The notes under the pieces: model-generated
What the model was told of the DNA's origin: nothing
The model's input: the letters and a program-made list of their open reading frames with translations, nothing else
The model's database searches: none
Part shown: positions 1 through 7,238 of the stretch, piece by piece
Layout of the letters: every line of letters starts with the position of its first letter
How positions within the stretch are numbered: position 1 is the stretch's first letter
Position numbers and translations under genes: made by a program
Assembly: GCA_028698405.1 (NCBI GenBank)
Contig: JAQVDF010000013.1
Location: 1-12,413, forward strand
Length of the DNA: 12,413 nucleotides
Reading direction: 5' to 3'
DNA from: Phenylobacterium sp.
Lineage (GTDB): Bacteria; Pseudomonadota; Alphaproteobacteria; Caulobacterales; Caulobacteraceae

Positions 1-394
1 CGTCGCTGGTGACGTCGCCGATGATCCGGCGAGCGAACGGGAACAGGAACCGCGGGCACTCGATCAGCAGCACCGGCTCCAGCTCCTCGGGCGGCACGCC
101 GAGGATTTCGAACACTCCGCCGTAGAGCAGCTCGACGACGAACACCGGCCCGTCGTCCCGCACCGCCCTGGCCGAGAGCTTCAGGTCCACCTCGAACAGC
201 CCGTCCGGCCGACCGCGGGCGTTCATCTCGACGCCGATGTCGATCTGCGGCTGGGGACCGCCGCCGCGCAGGGTCTCGGGCGCCCGGGGGTTCTCGAACG
301 ACAGATCGCGGATGAACTGGGCGAGGATGCGGATGCCGGGTTCTTGGCTCGCGCCGTTTTCCTGTGCCGGAGCGGCCGCGTCGGTGTCGGTCAT
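1..394 (-). CDS. secB: SecB protein-export chaperone (C-terminus beyond window)
   Basis: SecB is a cytosolic tetrameric chaperone. It holds precursor proteins unfolded and delivers them to SecA for export through SecYEG. The visible 131 residues, read on the minus strand from the ATG at 394-392, begin [14 protein letters not shown] and then give family-typical stretches: [17 protein letters not shown], a beta-strand segment ending [27 protein letters not shown], and the highly diagnostic [17 protein letters not shown]. SecB is usually about 150-165 residues, so only some 20-35 C-terminal residues are missing, beyond position 1. The acidic, alanine-rich N-terminal tail is common in alphaproteobacterial SecB. 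The gene is divergent from the Tim44-like/mltA operon. Identification is very secure; only the 3' end is unseen. Confidence 0.97.
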   Translation of the reverse strand, partial: MTDTDAAAPAQENGASQEPGIRILAQFIRDLSFENPRAPETLRGGGPQPQIDIGVEMNARGRPDGLFEVDLKLSARAVRDDGPVFVVELLYGGVFEILGVPPEELEPVLLIECPRFLFPFARRIIGDVTSD

Positions 395-547
395 TTGATG
401 AGCTGTCCGTGGAAATCGACGCAGGAAAGCGTCGTTAATCAGCCGCGGGCTAACATGCGCCCAGGGGTGATGCAACGTCGCCCCTGACGCGGGCGTTCTC
501 TCATCCTATATTGTCCCCAACGCGTACCTTCATCCTTTCGTGAGCCC
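395..547. promoter_or_regulatory. Divergent secB / Tim44-like intergenic region with two hairpins
   Basis: This 153-bp stretch separates two divergent start codons and must hold the promoters of both transcripts. Two inverted repeats are visible. At 417-422/429-434 a 6-bp perfect stem (CGACGC/GCGTCG) lies in the secB leader direction. At 463-470/478-485 an 8-bp stem with one G-T pair encloses a 7-nt loop. No coding sequence is apparent. A plausible plus-strand promoter is listed separately; I could not pick a convincing secB promoter. Confidence 0.6.
484..512 (+). promoter_or_regulatory. Sigma70-like promoter of the Tim44-like/mltA operon
   Basis: CTGACG at 484-489 resembles the -35 box (TTGACR in alphaproteobacteria). 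Exactly 17 bp later TATATT at 507-512 matches five of six positions of the -10 box. Transcription would start near 519 and give a leader of about 29 nt to the GTG at 548. The -35 box overlaps the 3' arm of the 463-485 hairpin. It is the only AT-rich patch in this part of the intergenic region. This is a motif match only. Confidence 0.5.
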
Positions 548-1159
548 GTGCAGGTCTTGGAACTGATCATTATCGCCGGCCTCGCCGCCATCGTGCTCTA
601 CCAGCTGTATTCGGTGCTGGGGCGGCGGGTGGGCCGCCAACCCGAAGACCAGCCGGCCGCCGAGGTGGCCTCCGCGCCGCGTGCGCCGAAACAGCCGCTG
701 GACGTCGGCGAGGACGGGGTGGCGCTTACCGGGCTCGCCGCCGTGCGCGCACAAGATCCCCGCTTCGAGGTGGGCCACTTCCTGCAGGGCGCCCGCGCGG
801 CCTACGAGATGATCGTCAAGGCCTTCGCCGCGGGCGACCGCGAGACCCTGCGCCGCCTGCTCTCGCCGCAGGTCTTCGCCAGCTTCGATTCGGCCATCGC
901 CGCGCGCGAGGCCGAAGGCCGCACCGAGAGCATCGAGTTCCTGCACCAGCCGCGCGCCGACCTCGACAAGGCCGAGGTGCTGGGCGACCTGGCGCGGATG
1001 ACCGTCCGCTTCCTGGCCGAGTTCCGGAGCCGCACCACAGGTCCGGAAGGCGAGGCGGTCGACGACCGCCGCACTGCCGAGCTGTGGACCTTCGAGCGCC
1101 GGCTGAAGAGCAAAGACCCCAACTGGACCCTCGTTCACGTGGACGCAGCGGAGGCGTAA
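548..1159 (+). CDS. Tim44/TimA-like membrane-anchored protein
   Basis: The 203-residue protein has one N-terminal transmembrane helix (about residues 4-22) followed by a basic RR...R patch. Next comes a variable proline/alanine linker (about 30-65), then a C-terminal Tim44-type domain (about 70-200). The stretch FLQGARAAYEMIVKAFAAGD with the following L-RLLSP, the central AEFRSRT strand and the closing RTAELWTFERR...NWTLVHVDA are typical of bacterial Tim44-like proteins related to the mitochondrial import-motor subunit. The bacterial role is unclear; membrane tethering or envelope protein handling is inferred from homology and from secB next door. The start is GTG at 548, which places the helix at the N-terminus; no strong Shine-Dalgarno is visible. 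It heads an operon with mltA (4-bp gap) and the Smr gene. Confidence 0.9.
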   Translation: MQVLELIIIAGLAAIVLYQLYSVLGRRVGRQPEDQPAAEVASAPRAPKQPLDVGEDGVALTGLAAVRAQDPRFEVGHFLQGARAAYEMIVKAFAAGDRETLRRLLSPQVFASFDSAIAAREAEGRTESIEFLHQPRADLDKAEVLGDLARMTVRFLAEFRSRTTGPEGEAVDDRRTAELWTFERRLKSKDPNWTLVHVDAAEA

Positions 1160-1163
1160 GGCC

Positions 1164-2291
1164 TTGCCGCTTCGCCTGGCCTGGGCGCTCTCGCTGGCGT
1201 TGCTGCTCGCCGCCTGCGTGAGTCCGCGCGGGCCGGCCCCCTTCGCGCCCCCGGGTCCGCCGCCTGGCCCGCCGGCTGCGCCGCCGCCCGTCGAGCGGGT
1301 CGTCCCGCTGTCCGCGCTGCCGGGATGGGCGCAGGACGACCACGCCGCCGCCTTCGCCGCCTTCCGCGCGACCTGCAAGGTCAGCGGCGACCAGACCATC
1401 GCCGCCGTGTGCCGAAAGGCCAAGGCCGGTCCGGCGCTCGGCCCTGCCGCGGCCCGCCAGTTCCTGGAGCAGAACTTCGAGGCCGAGCGGATCGACGGGG
1501 AGGGCGTGCTGACCGCCTACTTCGCCCCACGCTACGAGGCCAGGCGGGCGCCCGACGCCGAGTTCAGCGCGCCGGTGCGGCCCAAGCCCGCGGACCTCGT
1601 CTCCGTCGACGGTGGAGCGCCCGCAGTGGCCCGCAGGGGCGCGAACGGCGCCCTCGAACTTTACCCCGACCGCACCGTCATCGAGGCGACGGCGCCTGCC
1701 GGAGCGCTCGCCTGGATGCGGCCGGAGGAGCTGTTCCTGCTGCAAGTGCAGGGCTCGGGCGTGCTGGTGTTCGAGGACGGCCGCCGGATGAAGGCGCTCT
1801 ACGCCGCGCACAACGGCCGGCCGTTCGTCGGCCTCGCCAACCCGATGCGCGAGCGCGGGCTGCTGCCGCCGGAGGGGGCGTCGGCCGAGGCGATCCGGGC
1901 CTGGCTCGCCGCCAACCGCGGCCCGGCGGCGGACGAGCTGATGCGGCTCAACCCGCGCTACGTCTTCTTCAGCCTCGCCCCCGACGACGGCTCCGAACCG
2001 GCAGGCGCCGCCAACGTGCCGCTTCCGCCGGGCCGGGCGATGGCGGTGGATCCGTCCCGCCACGCCATGGGCGACGTCTTCTACATCGACGCCGACGCGC
2101 CGATCCTCTCCGGCGCCTTTCCGGCCTACCGCCGCCTGGTGATGGGCCTGGACGTCGGCGGCGCGATCAAGGGCGCGGTGCGCGGCGACCTCTACATCGG
2201 CTCGGGCCCCGCGGCGGGCGCCGAGGCCGGCCGCGTGCGCCACCGCCTCAAGCTCTATCGGCTGCGGCCGAAGGCGGGCGCGATCCGGTGA
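1164..2291 (+). CDS. mltA: Membrane-bound lytic murein transglycosylase A (lipoprotein)
   Basis: MltA cleaves the MurNAc-GlcNAc bond of peptidoglycan, leaving 1,6-anhydro-MurNAc, and is anchored in the outer membrane by lipid. The 375-residue product starts with a lipoprotein signal ending in a lipobox L15-A16-A17-C18. A proline-rich tether follows (about 22-43), then the MltA domain (LTAYFAPRYEAR near 116-127, LLQVQGSG near 192-199) and the C-terminal 3D domain (FYIDADAPILSG; MGLDVGGAIKG with Asp330; RGDLYIGSG with Asp342). The catalytic aspartate of E. coli MltA lies in this conserved region. The start is TTG at 1164, supported by CGGAGG at 1149-1154 and by correct placement of the signal peptide. 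It follows the Tim44-like gene by 4 bp and overlaps the next gene by 4 bp (GTGA), implying translational coupling. Confidence 0.96.
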   Translation: MPLRLAWALSLALLLAACVSPRGPAPFAPPGPPPGPPAAPPPVERVVPLSALPGWAQDDHAAAFAAFRATCKVSGDQTIAAVCRKAKAGPALGPAAARQFLEQNFEAERIDGEGVLTAYFAPRYEARRAPDAEFSAPVRPKPADLVSVDGGAPAVARRGANGALELYPDRTVIEATAPAGALAWMRPEELFLLQVQGSGVLVFEDGRRMKALYAAHNGRPFVGLANPMRERGLLPPEGASAEAIRAWLAANRGPAADELMRLNPRYVFFSLAPDDGSEPAGAANVPLPPGRAMAVDPSRHAMGDVFYIDADAPILSGAFPAYRRLVMGLDVGGAIKGAVRGDLYIGSGPAAGAEAGRVRHRLKLYRLRPKAGAIR

Positions 2292-2824
2292 AGCGTCCGC
2301 TGAAGCCCGAGGAAATGCGGCTCTGGGGGCTGGTCGCATCCACGGTGCATCCGCTGCCGGGCCGGACGGTCCCGAGGCCGCCGCCGGAACCGGAACCGGA
2401 ACCGCCAGCGCCCCCGCCGGCCGCGCGGCTCACGCCCGGCTCCAAGGCGCCGGCGAGCGCCAAGCCCAATCCCGCCCCCAGAAGGGTCGGCGCAGAGCCC
2501 ATAGAGCCCGGCCGGCTGGCCCGGATCGCGCGCGGCCGCGACCCGATCGGCGGCCGCATCGACCTGCACGGCCTCGACCAGGACAGGGCCCGCGCCGCGC
2601 TCGAAGCCTTCCTGTTCCGGGCCTGGGAGGATGGCTATCGCTCGGTGCTGGTGATCACCGGCAAGGGGACGCTCGGCGACGGGGTGCTGCGCCGTCGCGC
2701 GCCCGAGTGGCTGGCCGATCCCAGGTTGTCGGGGATCGTCGCCGGCATCAGCGAGGCCCACCGCCGGCACGGCGGGCAGGGAGCGCTATACGTGGCGCTC
2801 AAGCGCCGGCCTCAGGAACGCTGA
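2288..2824 (+). CDS. Smr (small MutS-related) domain protein
   Basis: The 178-residue protein has an N-terminal helix (KPEEMRLWGLVASTVHPL), then a proline/glutamate-rich linker (about 22-65) encoded partly by three tandem CCGGAA hexamers at 2384-2401. The C-terminal Smr domain (about 85-175) has the hallmark DLHG at 92-95, ITGKG at 123-127 and a closing HGGQGALYVALKR. Smr domains are found at the C-terminus of MutS2 and in stand-alone proteins, where nuclease activity on nucleic acids has been reported for some members; the substrate here is unknown. The start is GTG at 2288, overlapping the mltA stop in GTGA; earlier in-frame codons inside mltA encode arginine-rich nonsense. In several alphaproteobacteria, from memory, this gene follows mltA, which supports the call. 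Confidence 0.92.
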   Translation: MKRPLKPEEMRLWGLVASTVHPLPGRTVPRPPPEPEPEPPAPPPAARLTPGSKAPASAKPNPAPRRVGAEPIEPGRLARIARGRDPIGGRIDLHGLDQDRARAALEAFLFRAWEDGYRSVLVITGKGTLGDGVLRRRAPEWLADPRLSGIVAGISEAHRRHGGQGALYVALKRRPQER

Positions 2825-2827
2825 GCC

Positions 2828-3184
2828 TCAAGCGGCGTCTGCGACCTGCGCCGGCTGGGCGGGCGCCTCGTTGCGGCGAGCCTCGCCGCTTCGCGCTTCG
2901 GACCGCCGGTCGCCCCGGCGACCGCGGAAGGCGGTCATCGCCTGCAGCAGGCTGGACAGCAGCAGGAAGCCCACCAGGTTGACCGCCCCGACCGTCGAGA
3001 CGCCCGAGGAGGCGCTGGAGAGCACCGCCGGTACGCTGGCCAGCGCGATGCCGGAGAACAGCAGGCTTGCCACGTGCATCCGCCGGTCGCCGCGCGGACG
3101 AAAGATGTAGGCGTAGACATAGGCGCCGGCGCAGGCCGCGGCTCCGGCCATGGCGAGGCCCTGCAGGAAGGCGATGAGGGTCAT
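2828..3184 (-). CDS. Small three-helix membrane protein, unknown function
   Basis: The 118-residue product has three predicted transmembrane segments (about residues 4-27, 38-57 and 63-84). A basic loop after the first helix (FRPRGDRRMH) fits the positive-inside rule. The C-terminal tail of about 30 residues is hydrophilic and Arg/Ala/Pro-rich. I recognise no family. The ATG at 3184-3182 is preceded by a good ribosome site (AGGGGAGA on the minus strand), supporting a real gene. It lies 56 bp downstream of the TadE-like gene on the same strand and converges on the Smr gene with only 3 bp between stop codons. Membership in the Tad transcript is possible but not shown. Confidence 0.72.
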   Translation of the reverse strand: MTLIAFLQGLAMAGAAACAGAYVYAYIFRPRGDRRMHVASLLFSGIALASVPAVLSSASSGVSTVGAVNLVGFLLLSSLLQAMTAFRGRRGDRRSEARSGEARRNEAPAQPAQVADAA

Positions 3185-3240
3185 GAGGGTCTCCCCTTGT
3201 TAGCCGCCGCCCAGTCTGGGGCCGCAGGGTTTGGGTCGGG

Positions 3241-3654
3241 TTAAGCGCCGGCGGGCAGGGCGGTTTCCACCGAGACGGTGTGCCGGATCGGAAAGGCCGG
3301 CAGCATCGGGACGCCGATCCGGCGCACGTAGAGCCCGGTCAGCGTGGCGATCCGGCCGGCCGGGCCCTCGTCGACGCTGAGGGTGATCTCCACGTCCGGG
3401 TCCGCCCCGTTCTCCAATTCAGCCCGCACCCGGTCCTGGAGTTCGGTTTCGGTCAGGCCCGGGTCGATCATCAGGTCCCGCGCCGCGCGCTCCATGGCGT
3501 AGCGCATCGAGGACAGGCAGTGCTGGGTCCAGCCGAACTCGAAGATTCCCATCACCATGGCCACGAACAGCGGCAGGACCAGCGCGAACTCCGCCGCCGT
3601 GGCGCCGCCCTCGTCGCCGAGGCGGCGCCGGCCCAGATCAACGGACACGGACAA
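3241..3654 (-). CDS. TadE-like pseudopilin-type protein (second of pair)
   Basis: The 137-residue protein begins with a short basic leader and the TadE signature DEGGATAAEFALVLPLFVAM (residues 14-33). This contains the conserved Glu22 of the prepilin-like segment and runs straight into a single transmembrane helix. Family members are assembly components of Tad/Flp pili, some processed by a TadV-type prepilin peptidase. The rest is a periplasmic domain ending in a beta-rich segment (VEITLSVDEG ... TVSVETALP). The start TTG at 3654 lies inside the previous gene (17-nt overlap); a GTG two codons later is an alternative. The overlap implies translational coupling with the upstream TadE-like gene. 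Confidence 0.85.
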   Translation of the reverse strand: MSVSVDLGRRRLGDEGGATAAEFALVLPLFVAMVMGIFEFGWTQHCLSSMRYAMERAARDLMIDPGLTETELQDRVRAELENGADPDVEITLSVDEGPAGRIATLTGLYVRRIGVPMLPAFPIRHTVSVETALPAGA

Positions 3655-4057
3655 TCCGCTCGGCCGACTGTTGCTGGAGGAACATCGCGTCCGCCTCGCT
3701 GCCCGATGCGGTCAGCCGCACATAGACGGACGGCGGCGCGCCGTTTTCGCACATCGAGGTGCAGACCGCGGTCGCGACGCCGCAGCGGCACAGCCGCTCG
3801 CTCGTGACCTGGGCGTCCTGCGGTGCGTGGCGCCAGGCCTCGAGCGCCACCGTCCGGGCGACCTCGTCGCTGGCGCCGCCGCCCATGTAGTACTCGGTCC
3901 CGACATCCAGCGCCGCCCGCATGTCCTGCTGACGGCTGGCCACGTCCCAGACGGCGAAAGAGACCGCGGCCATGCCGCCGATGATGGGCGCGATGAAGGC
4001 CATCTCGACGACGGCCGCGCCGCGCTGGTCGCGCCAGAAGCTGAGCAGCCTGCGCAT
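3638..4057 (-). CDS. TadE-like pseudopilin-type protein (first of pair, cysteine-rich)
   Basis: The 139-residue protein opens with MRRLLSFWRDQRGAAVVEMAF and a hydrophobic helix (about 14-37), the TadE-type prepilin-like N-terminus with Glu18. The extracytoplasmic part contains four cysteines, Cys90, Cys92, Cys99 and Cys103 (CxC-x6-C-x3-C), within 14 residues. These could form disulfides in the periplasm. It starts 6 bp after the TadG-like stop with GGAG about 9 nt upstream of the ATG, and its 3' end overlaps the next TadE-like gene by 17 nt. Two TadE-like proteins plus TadG mirror the tadE-tadF-tadG arrangement, so this may play the TadE or the TadF part. That assignment is inference. Confidence 0.85.
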   Translation of the reverse strand: MRRLLSFWRDQRGAAVVEMAFIAPIIGGMAAVSFAVWDVASRQQDMRAALDVGTEYYMGGGASDEVARTVALEAWRHAPQDAQVTSERLCRCGVATAVCTSMCENGAPPSVYVRLTASGSEADAMFLQQQSAERIVRVR

Positions 4058-4063
4058 CGTGGG

Positions 4064-5314
4064 TCACTCCGTGAGCTTGACGAGAGAGAGGACGGGGATC
4101 GGCTTGATGCCGAAGTCTTCGCAGTCGGCCGAGATGGTCGTGTTGCCGGTCCAGACGACCGTGCTCGCCACGATCTGGGTGCAGCCGTTTTCGCCGGAGA
4201 AGGCGCCGTTGTAGCGAAGGTTGCGGGTCGGGAAGTAGATCGCCCCGGTCATCCGGGAGTCCGCCGTTCCATTGAAGGTCACGTCGCCGAGGCTGTCGCG
4301 CGCGCCGAAGAACAGCATGCCGGCGTACGGCGAGCCGCTGGCCGGGGAGGGGGCGGTCAGCGTCATGGTGGCGTTGTTGTTGATCGACAGCCCGGCGCCG
4401 GCGGCGAGGTAGAAGGTCACGCCCTCGCCCGTGATGTGCGAGTTGGGCATGATCCGCAGGGTGCCGCCGGAGATGTAGTAGACGCCGGGGTCGAGGGTCA
4501 CGTCGCCGTCGAGCGTCAGGCCGTTGCAGTAGCGCACGCCTGGCGCCGGGCCGTAGTTGGCGTTGCGGCACGGGCCGGCGGGGACCGCCGGCTCCGGCAC
4601 GTCGGCGTAGGGGTCGGCCACCGGCGGGGCGTTCTCGATCGGCTCCTCGCACTCGCTCATGGTGATGTCGCCGGCCGCCAGTACGCCGCCGACGGCGATC
4701 AGGCAGTCGGTCGAGACGATGGTCGCGCCCTGCACGGCCAGCGCGTCGCTCGCCACCGAATTGGACATCACGCTGCAGCCGTTGAGGGTCACCTCCGCCG
4801 AGCCCTGGAACTGGGCGGCGCTGGACCGGGTCGGGTGCAGGGCCAGAACGCAGGCCGTGCTGGCGTTGTTGAAAGAAGCCACGGCGCGGGCGGTCAGCAG
4901 CACCAGGCCTTCCGCGAACAGCTTGGTGAACACGCGCTCGCCGTTGAAGCTCAGCCGCACCTCCACCGCCTGGTCGCCTGCCGACGGACCCGAGATCGGG
5001 GGTGCGTAGACGTCGATGGTCCCGGCCGACGGGTCGTAGCCGTTCTCCTCGGCGACCTGGGTGGCGACGGCGGTGACCGCTGTTGCGTTCGCGCCGGTAC
5101 GCCGCTCCATGGCGCCGGCATGGGCGGCGCTGTCCGCGGCCGCCTGCAGCTGCAGGCGCTTGTAGTACCAGTAGGTGGTCTCCACCCCGAGGCCGGCCGA
5201 GCCGACCACCAGCGGCAGGAGCACCGCGAACATCACGGCCACATTGCCCCCGGCGGACCGGACGAAACGCCGGGTCCTTGAGCGAGCCTGTCGGAATGCG
5301 GACAAAGTGCGCAT
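4064..5314 (-). CDS. TadG-like pilus-assembly protein with beta-rich C-terminal domain
   Basis: The 416-residue protein has a basic N-terminus and a TadG_N-type segment (about residues 22-67). This shows SAGGNVAVMFAVLLPLV forming the membrane helix, then GLGVETTYWYYKRLQLQAAADSAAHAGAM. The rest is exported. After a short alpha/beta part it turns into a repetitive, Gly/Asn/Thr-rich region (about 265-395) with motifs such as LDPGVYYISGGTLRI, NSHITGEGVTFYL and INNNATMTL, suggesting stacked beta strands. It carries eight Cys in the exported part. I see no von Willebrand A MIDAS motif (DxSxS), which many longer TadG proteins have. It heads the three-gene satellite Tad operon and probably anchors in the inner membrane. 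The ATG at 5314 is the first that precedes the helix; its ribosome site is weak. Confidence 0.85.
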   Translation of the reverse strand: MRTLSAFRQARSRTRRFVRSAGGNVAVMFAVLLPLVVGSAGLGVETTYWYYKRLQLQAAADSAAHAGAMERRTGANATAVTAVATQVAEENGYDPSAGTIDVYAPPISGPSAGDQAVEVRLSFNGERVFTKLFAEGLVLLTARAVASFNNASTACVLALHPTRSSAAQFQGSAEVTLNGCSVMSNSVASDALAVQGATIVSTDCLIAVGGVLAAGDITMSECEEPIENAPPVADPYADVPEPAVPAGPCRNANYGPAPGVRYCNGLTLDGDVTLDPGVYYISGGTLRIMPNSHITGEGVTFYLAAGAGLSINNNATMTLTAPSPASGSPYAGMLFFGARDSLGDVTFNGTADSRMTGAIYFPTRNLRYNGAFSGENGCTQIVASTVVWTGNTTISADCEDFGIKPIPVLSLVKLTE

Positions 5315-5422
5315 GCCGCCAGCCTTGCGACGCCCATGCTGAAGCTTGCGGTAAGGCTGAGCGTTAACGGGCGACGCCTTTTTGCGCCGAGGCCTGCGAC
5401 AGGCCGCCGCAGCCGGTGGTCG

Positions 5423-5746
5423 TCAGCGCCCGCGCGAGGCCTTCTCTTCGAGGCCGGAGCGGCCTTCCCGCGCTTCGAGCTGGGTGGCCACGGCGTCCAG
5501 CGACACGTCGGCTGCCGCCAGGGCGACCAGCCAGTGGTAGAGCAGATCGGCGCTCTCGGCGGCGATGGCGGCTGGATCGCCCTGCACCGCGGCGATCACC
5601 GTCTCGACCGCCTCCTCGCCCAGCTTCTTGGCGGCCCGGGCCGGGTCGGCGAGCAGGCCGGCGGTGTAGGAGGCGGAGGGATCGCCCCCTTTGCGCGACT
5701 CGATGACCGCCGAGAGGCGCTCGAGAACCTGGGCAAGGCGGCTCAT
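5423..5746 (-). CDS. hisE: Phosphoribosyl-ATP pyrophosphatase
   Basis: HisE hydrolyses phosphoribosyl-ATP to phosphoribosyl-AMP and PPi, the second step of histidine synthesis, in the cytosol. The 107-residue length is normal for stand-alone HisE. The all-alpha MazG-like metal site is visible as [14 protein letters not shown] (40-53, with Glu44, Glu45 and Glu48) and [11 protein letters not shown] (64-74, with Glu64 and Asp67). Its ATG overlaps the hisF stop (ATGA, 4 nt), so it is translationally coupled as the last his gene of the run. The next step, HisI, is not in this window and there is no HisI fusion. Confidence 0.96.
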   Translation of the reverse strand: MSRLAQVLERLSAVIESRKGGDPSASYTAGLLADPARAAKKLGEEAVETVIAAVQGDPAAIAAESADLLYHWLVALAAADVSLDAVATQLEAREGRSGLEEKASRGR

Positions 5747-6516
5747 GCGGCGGCTCCGGTCTGGCGGACGGGGATGCCGGCGGCGGCCATGGCGGCCTTG
5801 ACCTCGCCGATCGACACCTCGCCGAAATGGAAGATGGAGGCCGCCAGCACCGCGTCGGCCCCACCGATCCTGACTGCGTCGACCATGTGCTGGGCATTGC
5901 CCGCTCCGCCCGAGGCGATCACCGGCACGCCTACCGCGCTGGTCACCGCCTTGAGCAGGTCGAGGTCGTAGCCGGTCTTGGCCCCGTCGCGGTCCATGGA
6001 GGTCAGCAGGATCTCGCCCGCGCCGTGCTTCACCGCGTCGACGGCATACTCGACCACGTCCAGGCCGGTGTCGTTGCGACCACCGTAGGTGAAGACGTTC
6101 CAGCGGCCGTCGGCGGTCTTCTTGGCGTCGATGGCCACCACCGTGGCCTGCGAGCCGAAGGCGTCGGCGATCTCGGAGACCACCTTCCGCTTCTCGACGG
6201 CGGCGGTGTTGATGCTGACCTTGTCGGCCCCGGCCAGCAGCAGGCGCCGGGCGTCCTCCACCCCGCGCACCCCGCCGCCCACCGACAGCGGCATGAAGCA
6301 GACGTCGGCGGTGCGCCGCACCACGTCCAGGATGGTGTCGCGCCGCTCGTGGCTGGCGGTGATGTCGAGGAACATCAGCTCGTCGGCCCCGGCGGCGTCG
6401 TAGGCCCTGGCCTGCTCAACCGGATCGCCCGCGTCGCGCAGCGAGACGAACTGGACGCACTTCACCACCCGGCCGTCCTTCACGTCGAGGCAGGGGATGA
6501 CCCGGACCTTCAGCAT
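5743..6516 (-). CDS. hisF: Imidazole glycerol phosphate synthase subunit HisF
   Basis: HisF is the cyclase barrel of IGP synthase. It uses ammonia from HisH to convert PRFAR into imidazole glycerol phosphate and AICAR. The 257-residue (beta/alpha)8 protein begins [20 protein letters not shown] with catalytic Asp11. It continues with LSVGGGVR (about 77-84), the second catalytic residue Asp130 in VVAIDAKK, and phosphate-binding loops such as [12 protein letters not shown] and VIASGGAG. The start at 6516 gives the canonical N-terminus; the open frame continues upstream into hisA but encodes no family sequence there. Its ATG shares one base with the hisA stop (TGATG), and its end overlaps hisE by 4 nt. 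Confidence 0.98.
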   Translation of the reverse strand: MLKVRVIPCLDVKDGRVVKCVQFVSLRDAGDPVEQARAYDAAGADELMFLDITASHERRDTILDVVRRTADVCFMPLSVGGGVRGVEDARRLLLAGADKVSINTAAVEKRKVVSEIADAFGSQATVVAIDAKKTADGRWNVFTYGGRNDTGLDVVEYAVDAVKHGAGEILLTSMDRDGAKTGYDLDLLKAVTSAVGVPVIASGGAGNAQHMVDAVRIGGADAVLAASIFHFGEVSIGEVKAAMAAAGIPVRQTGAAA

Positions 6517-7238
6517 CAGGCCGCCGCCCTCAGGGCCTCGTCGGGCGTGATGGCGCCGGTGTAGAGCGCCCGCCCCAGCACCGCGCCGGAGATCGGCGTG
6601 CCCTTCCGGGCCTTCAGCTTTTCGATGTCGGCCACCGAGGCGAGACCGCCGGCGGCGATCACCGGGATAGAGACCGCGTCGGCCATGGCGCCGAACACCT
6701 CGACGTTGAAGCCCATCAGGGCCCCGTCGCGGTCGATGTCGGTGACGATCAGGGCGCTGACGCCGGCGTCTTCGAACTGGCGGGCGACGGTGACCGCGTC
6801 GAGATCGGAGTCCTCGGTCCAGCCCTGCACGGCGACCTTGCCGGCGCGGACGTCGACGCTGACGGCGATCTGCTCGGGGAACAGCCGGGCGGCCTCGCGC
6901 ACCACCTCCGGCTCGCGCACCGCCACGGTGCCCAGGATCACGCGCGAGACGCCGGCCTCGATCCAGCGCTCGATGTCGGCCAGGCTGCGGATGCCGCCGC
7001 CCAGCTGCACCGGGATCGACACCGCCCCCAGGATGGCCTTGACCGCCTCGGCGTTGACCGCCCGGCCCTCGACGGCGCCGTTCAGGTCGACGACGTGGAT
7101 CCAGTGGAAGCCGGCCTCGGCGAAGGCCCGGGCCTGGTCGGGCGGCGAGGTGTTGAACACCGTCGCCTTGCCGAGGTCGCCGTGCAGGACGCGCACGCAG
7201 ACGCCGTCCTTCAGGTCGATGGCGGGATAGAGGATCAC
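6516..7238 (-). CDS. hisA: ProFAR isomerase (phosphoribosylformimino-AICAR-P isomerase)
   Basis: HisA opens the ribose ring of ProFAR in an Amadori rearrangement to PRFAR, the fourth step of histidine synthesis. The 240-residue half-barrel-duplicated protein starts [20 protein letters not shown]. It shows the paired catalytic residues Asp8 and Asp129 (AVSVDVRAG), the first phosphate loop QLGGGIR (78-84) and the second half [12 protein letters not shown] / IAAGGLAS. The start is GTG at 7238, fixed by the conserved N-terminus and a GTGA overlap with the hisH stop. The reading frame extends further upstream across hisH, but that part has no family similarity. The protein supplies PRFAR to the HisH-HisF complex encoded on either side. 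Confidence 0.98.
   Translation of the reverse strand: MILYPAIDLKDGVCVRVLHGDLGKATVFNTSPPDQARAFAEAGFHWIHVVDLNGAVEGRAVNAEAVKAILGAVSIPVQLGGGIRSLADIERWIEAGVSRVILGTVAVREPEVVREAARLFPEQIAVSVDVRAGKVAVQGWTEDSDLDAVTVARQFEDAGVSALIVTDIDRDGALMGFNVEVFGAMADAVSIPVIAAGGLASVADIEKLKARKGTPISGAVLGRALYTGAITPDEALRAAA

Noticed and set aside
434..455. CtrA-like site (TTAA-N7-TTAA) in the secB/Tim44-like region
   Set aside because: There is one TTAA and a degenerate CTAA with the wrong spacing, so it does not match the consensus.
1325..2287. 5' extension of the Smr gene frame through mltA
   Set aside because: The extension reads as arginine/proline-rich nonsense. The GTG at 2288 with GTGA coupling to mltA is a natural start.
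816..2339. Minus-strand 507-codon frame across the Tim44-like gene and mltA
   Set aside because: The sequence is arginine-rich and unrecognisable, and plus-strand MltA catalytic motifs occupy the same bases.
3185..3240. Hairpin GCCC/GGGC between the TadE-like gene and the small membrane protein
   Set aside because: The stem is only 4 bp and has no T-tract; I do not consider it a terminator.
3557..5281. Plus-strand 574-codon frame antisense to the Tad genes
   Set aside because: It is low-complexity Arg/Gly/His sequence with no motif. The minus strand gives TadE and TadG signatures with coupled starts and stops.
5371..5405. Possible terminators between hisE and the TadG-like gene (GGCCTG/CAGGCC hairpin at 5391-5405 and TTTTT at 5379-5383)
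   Set aside because: The 6-bp stem has only a 3-nt loop and is followed on the minus strand by A-rich, not T-rich, sequence. The T-run on the plus strand lacks a credible preceding stem and would not serve any gene.
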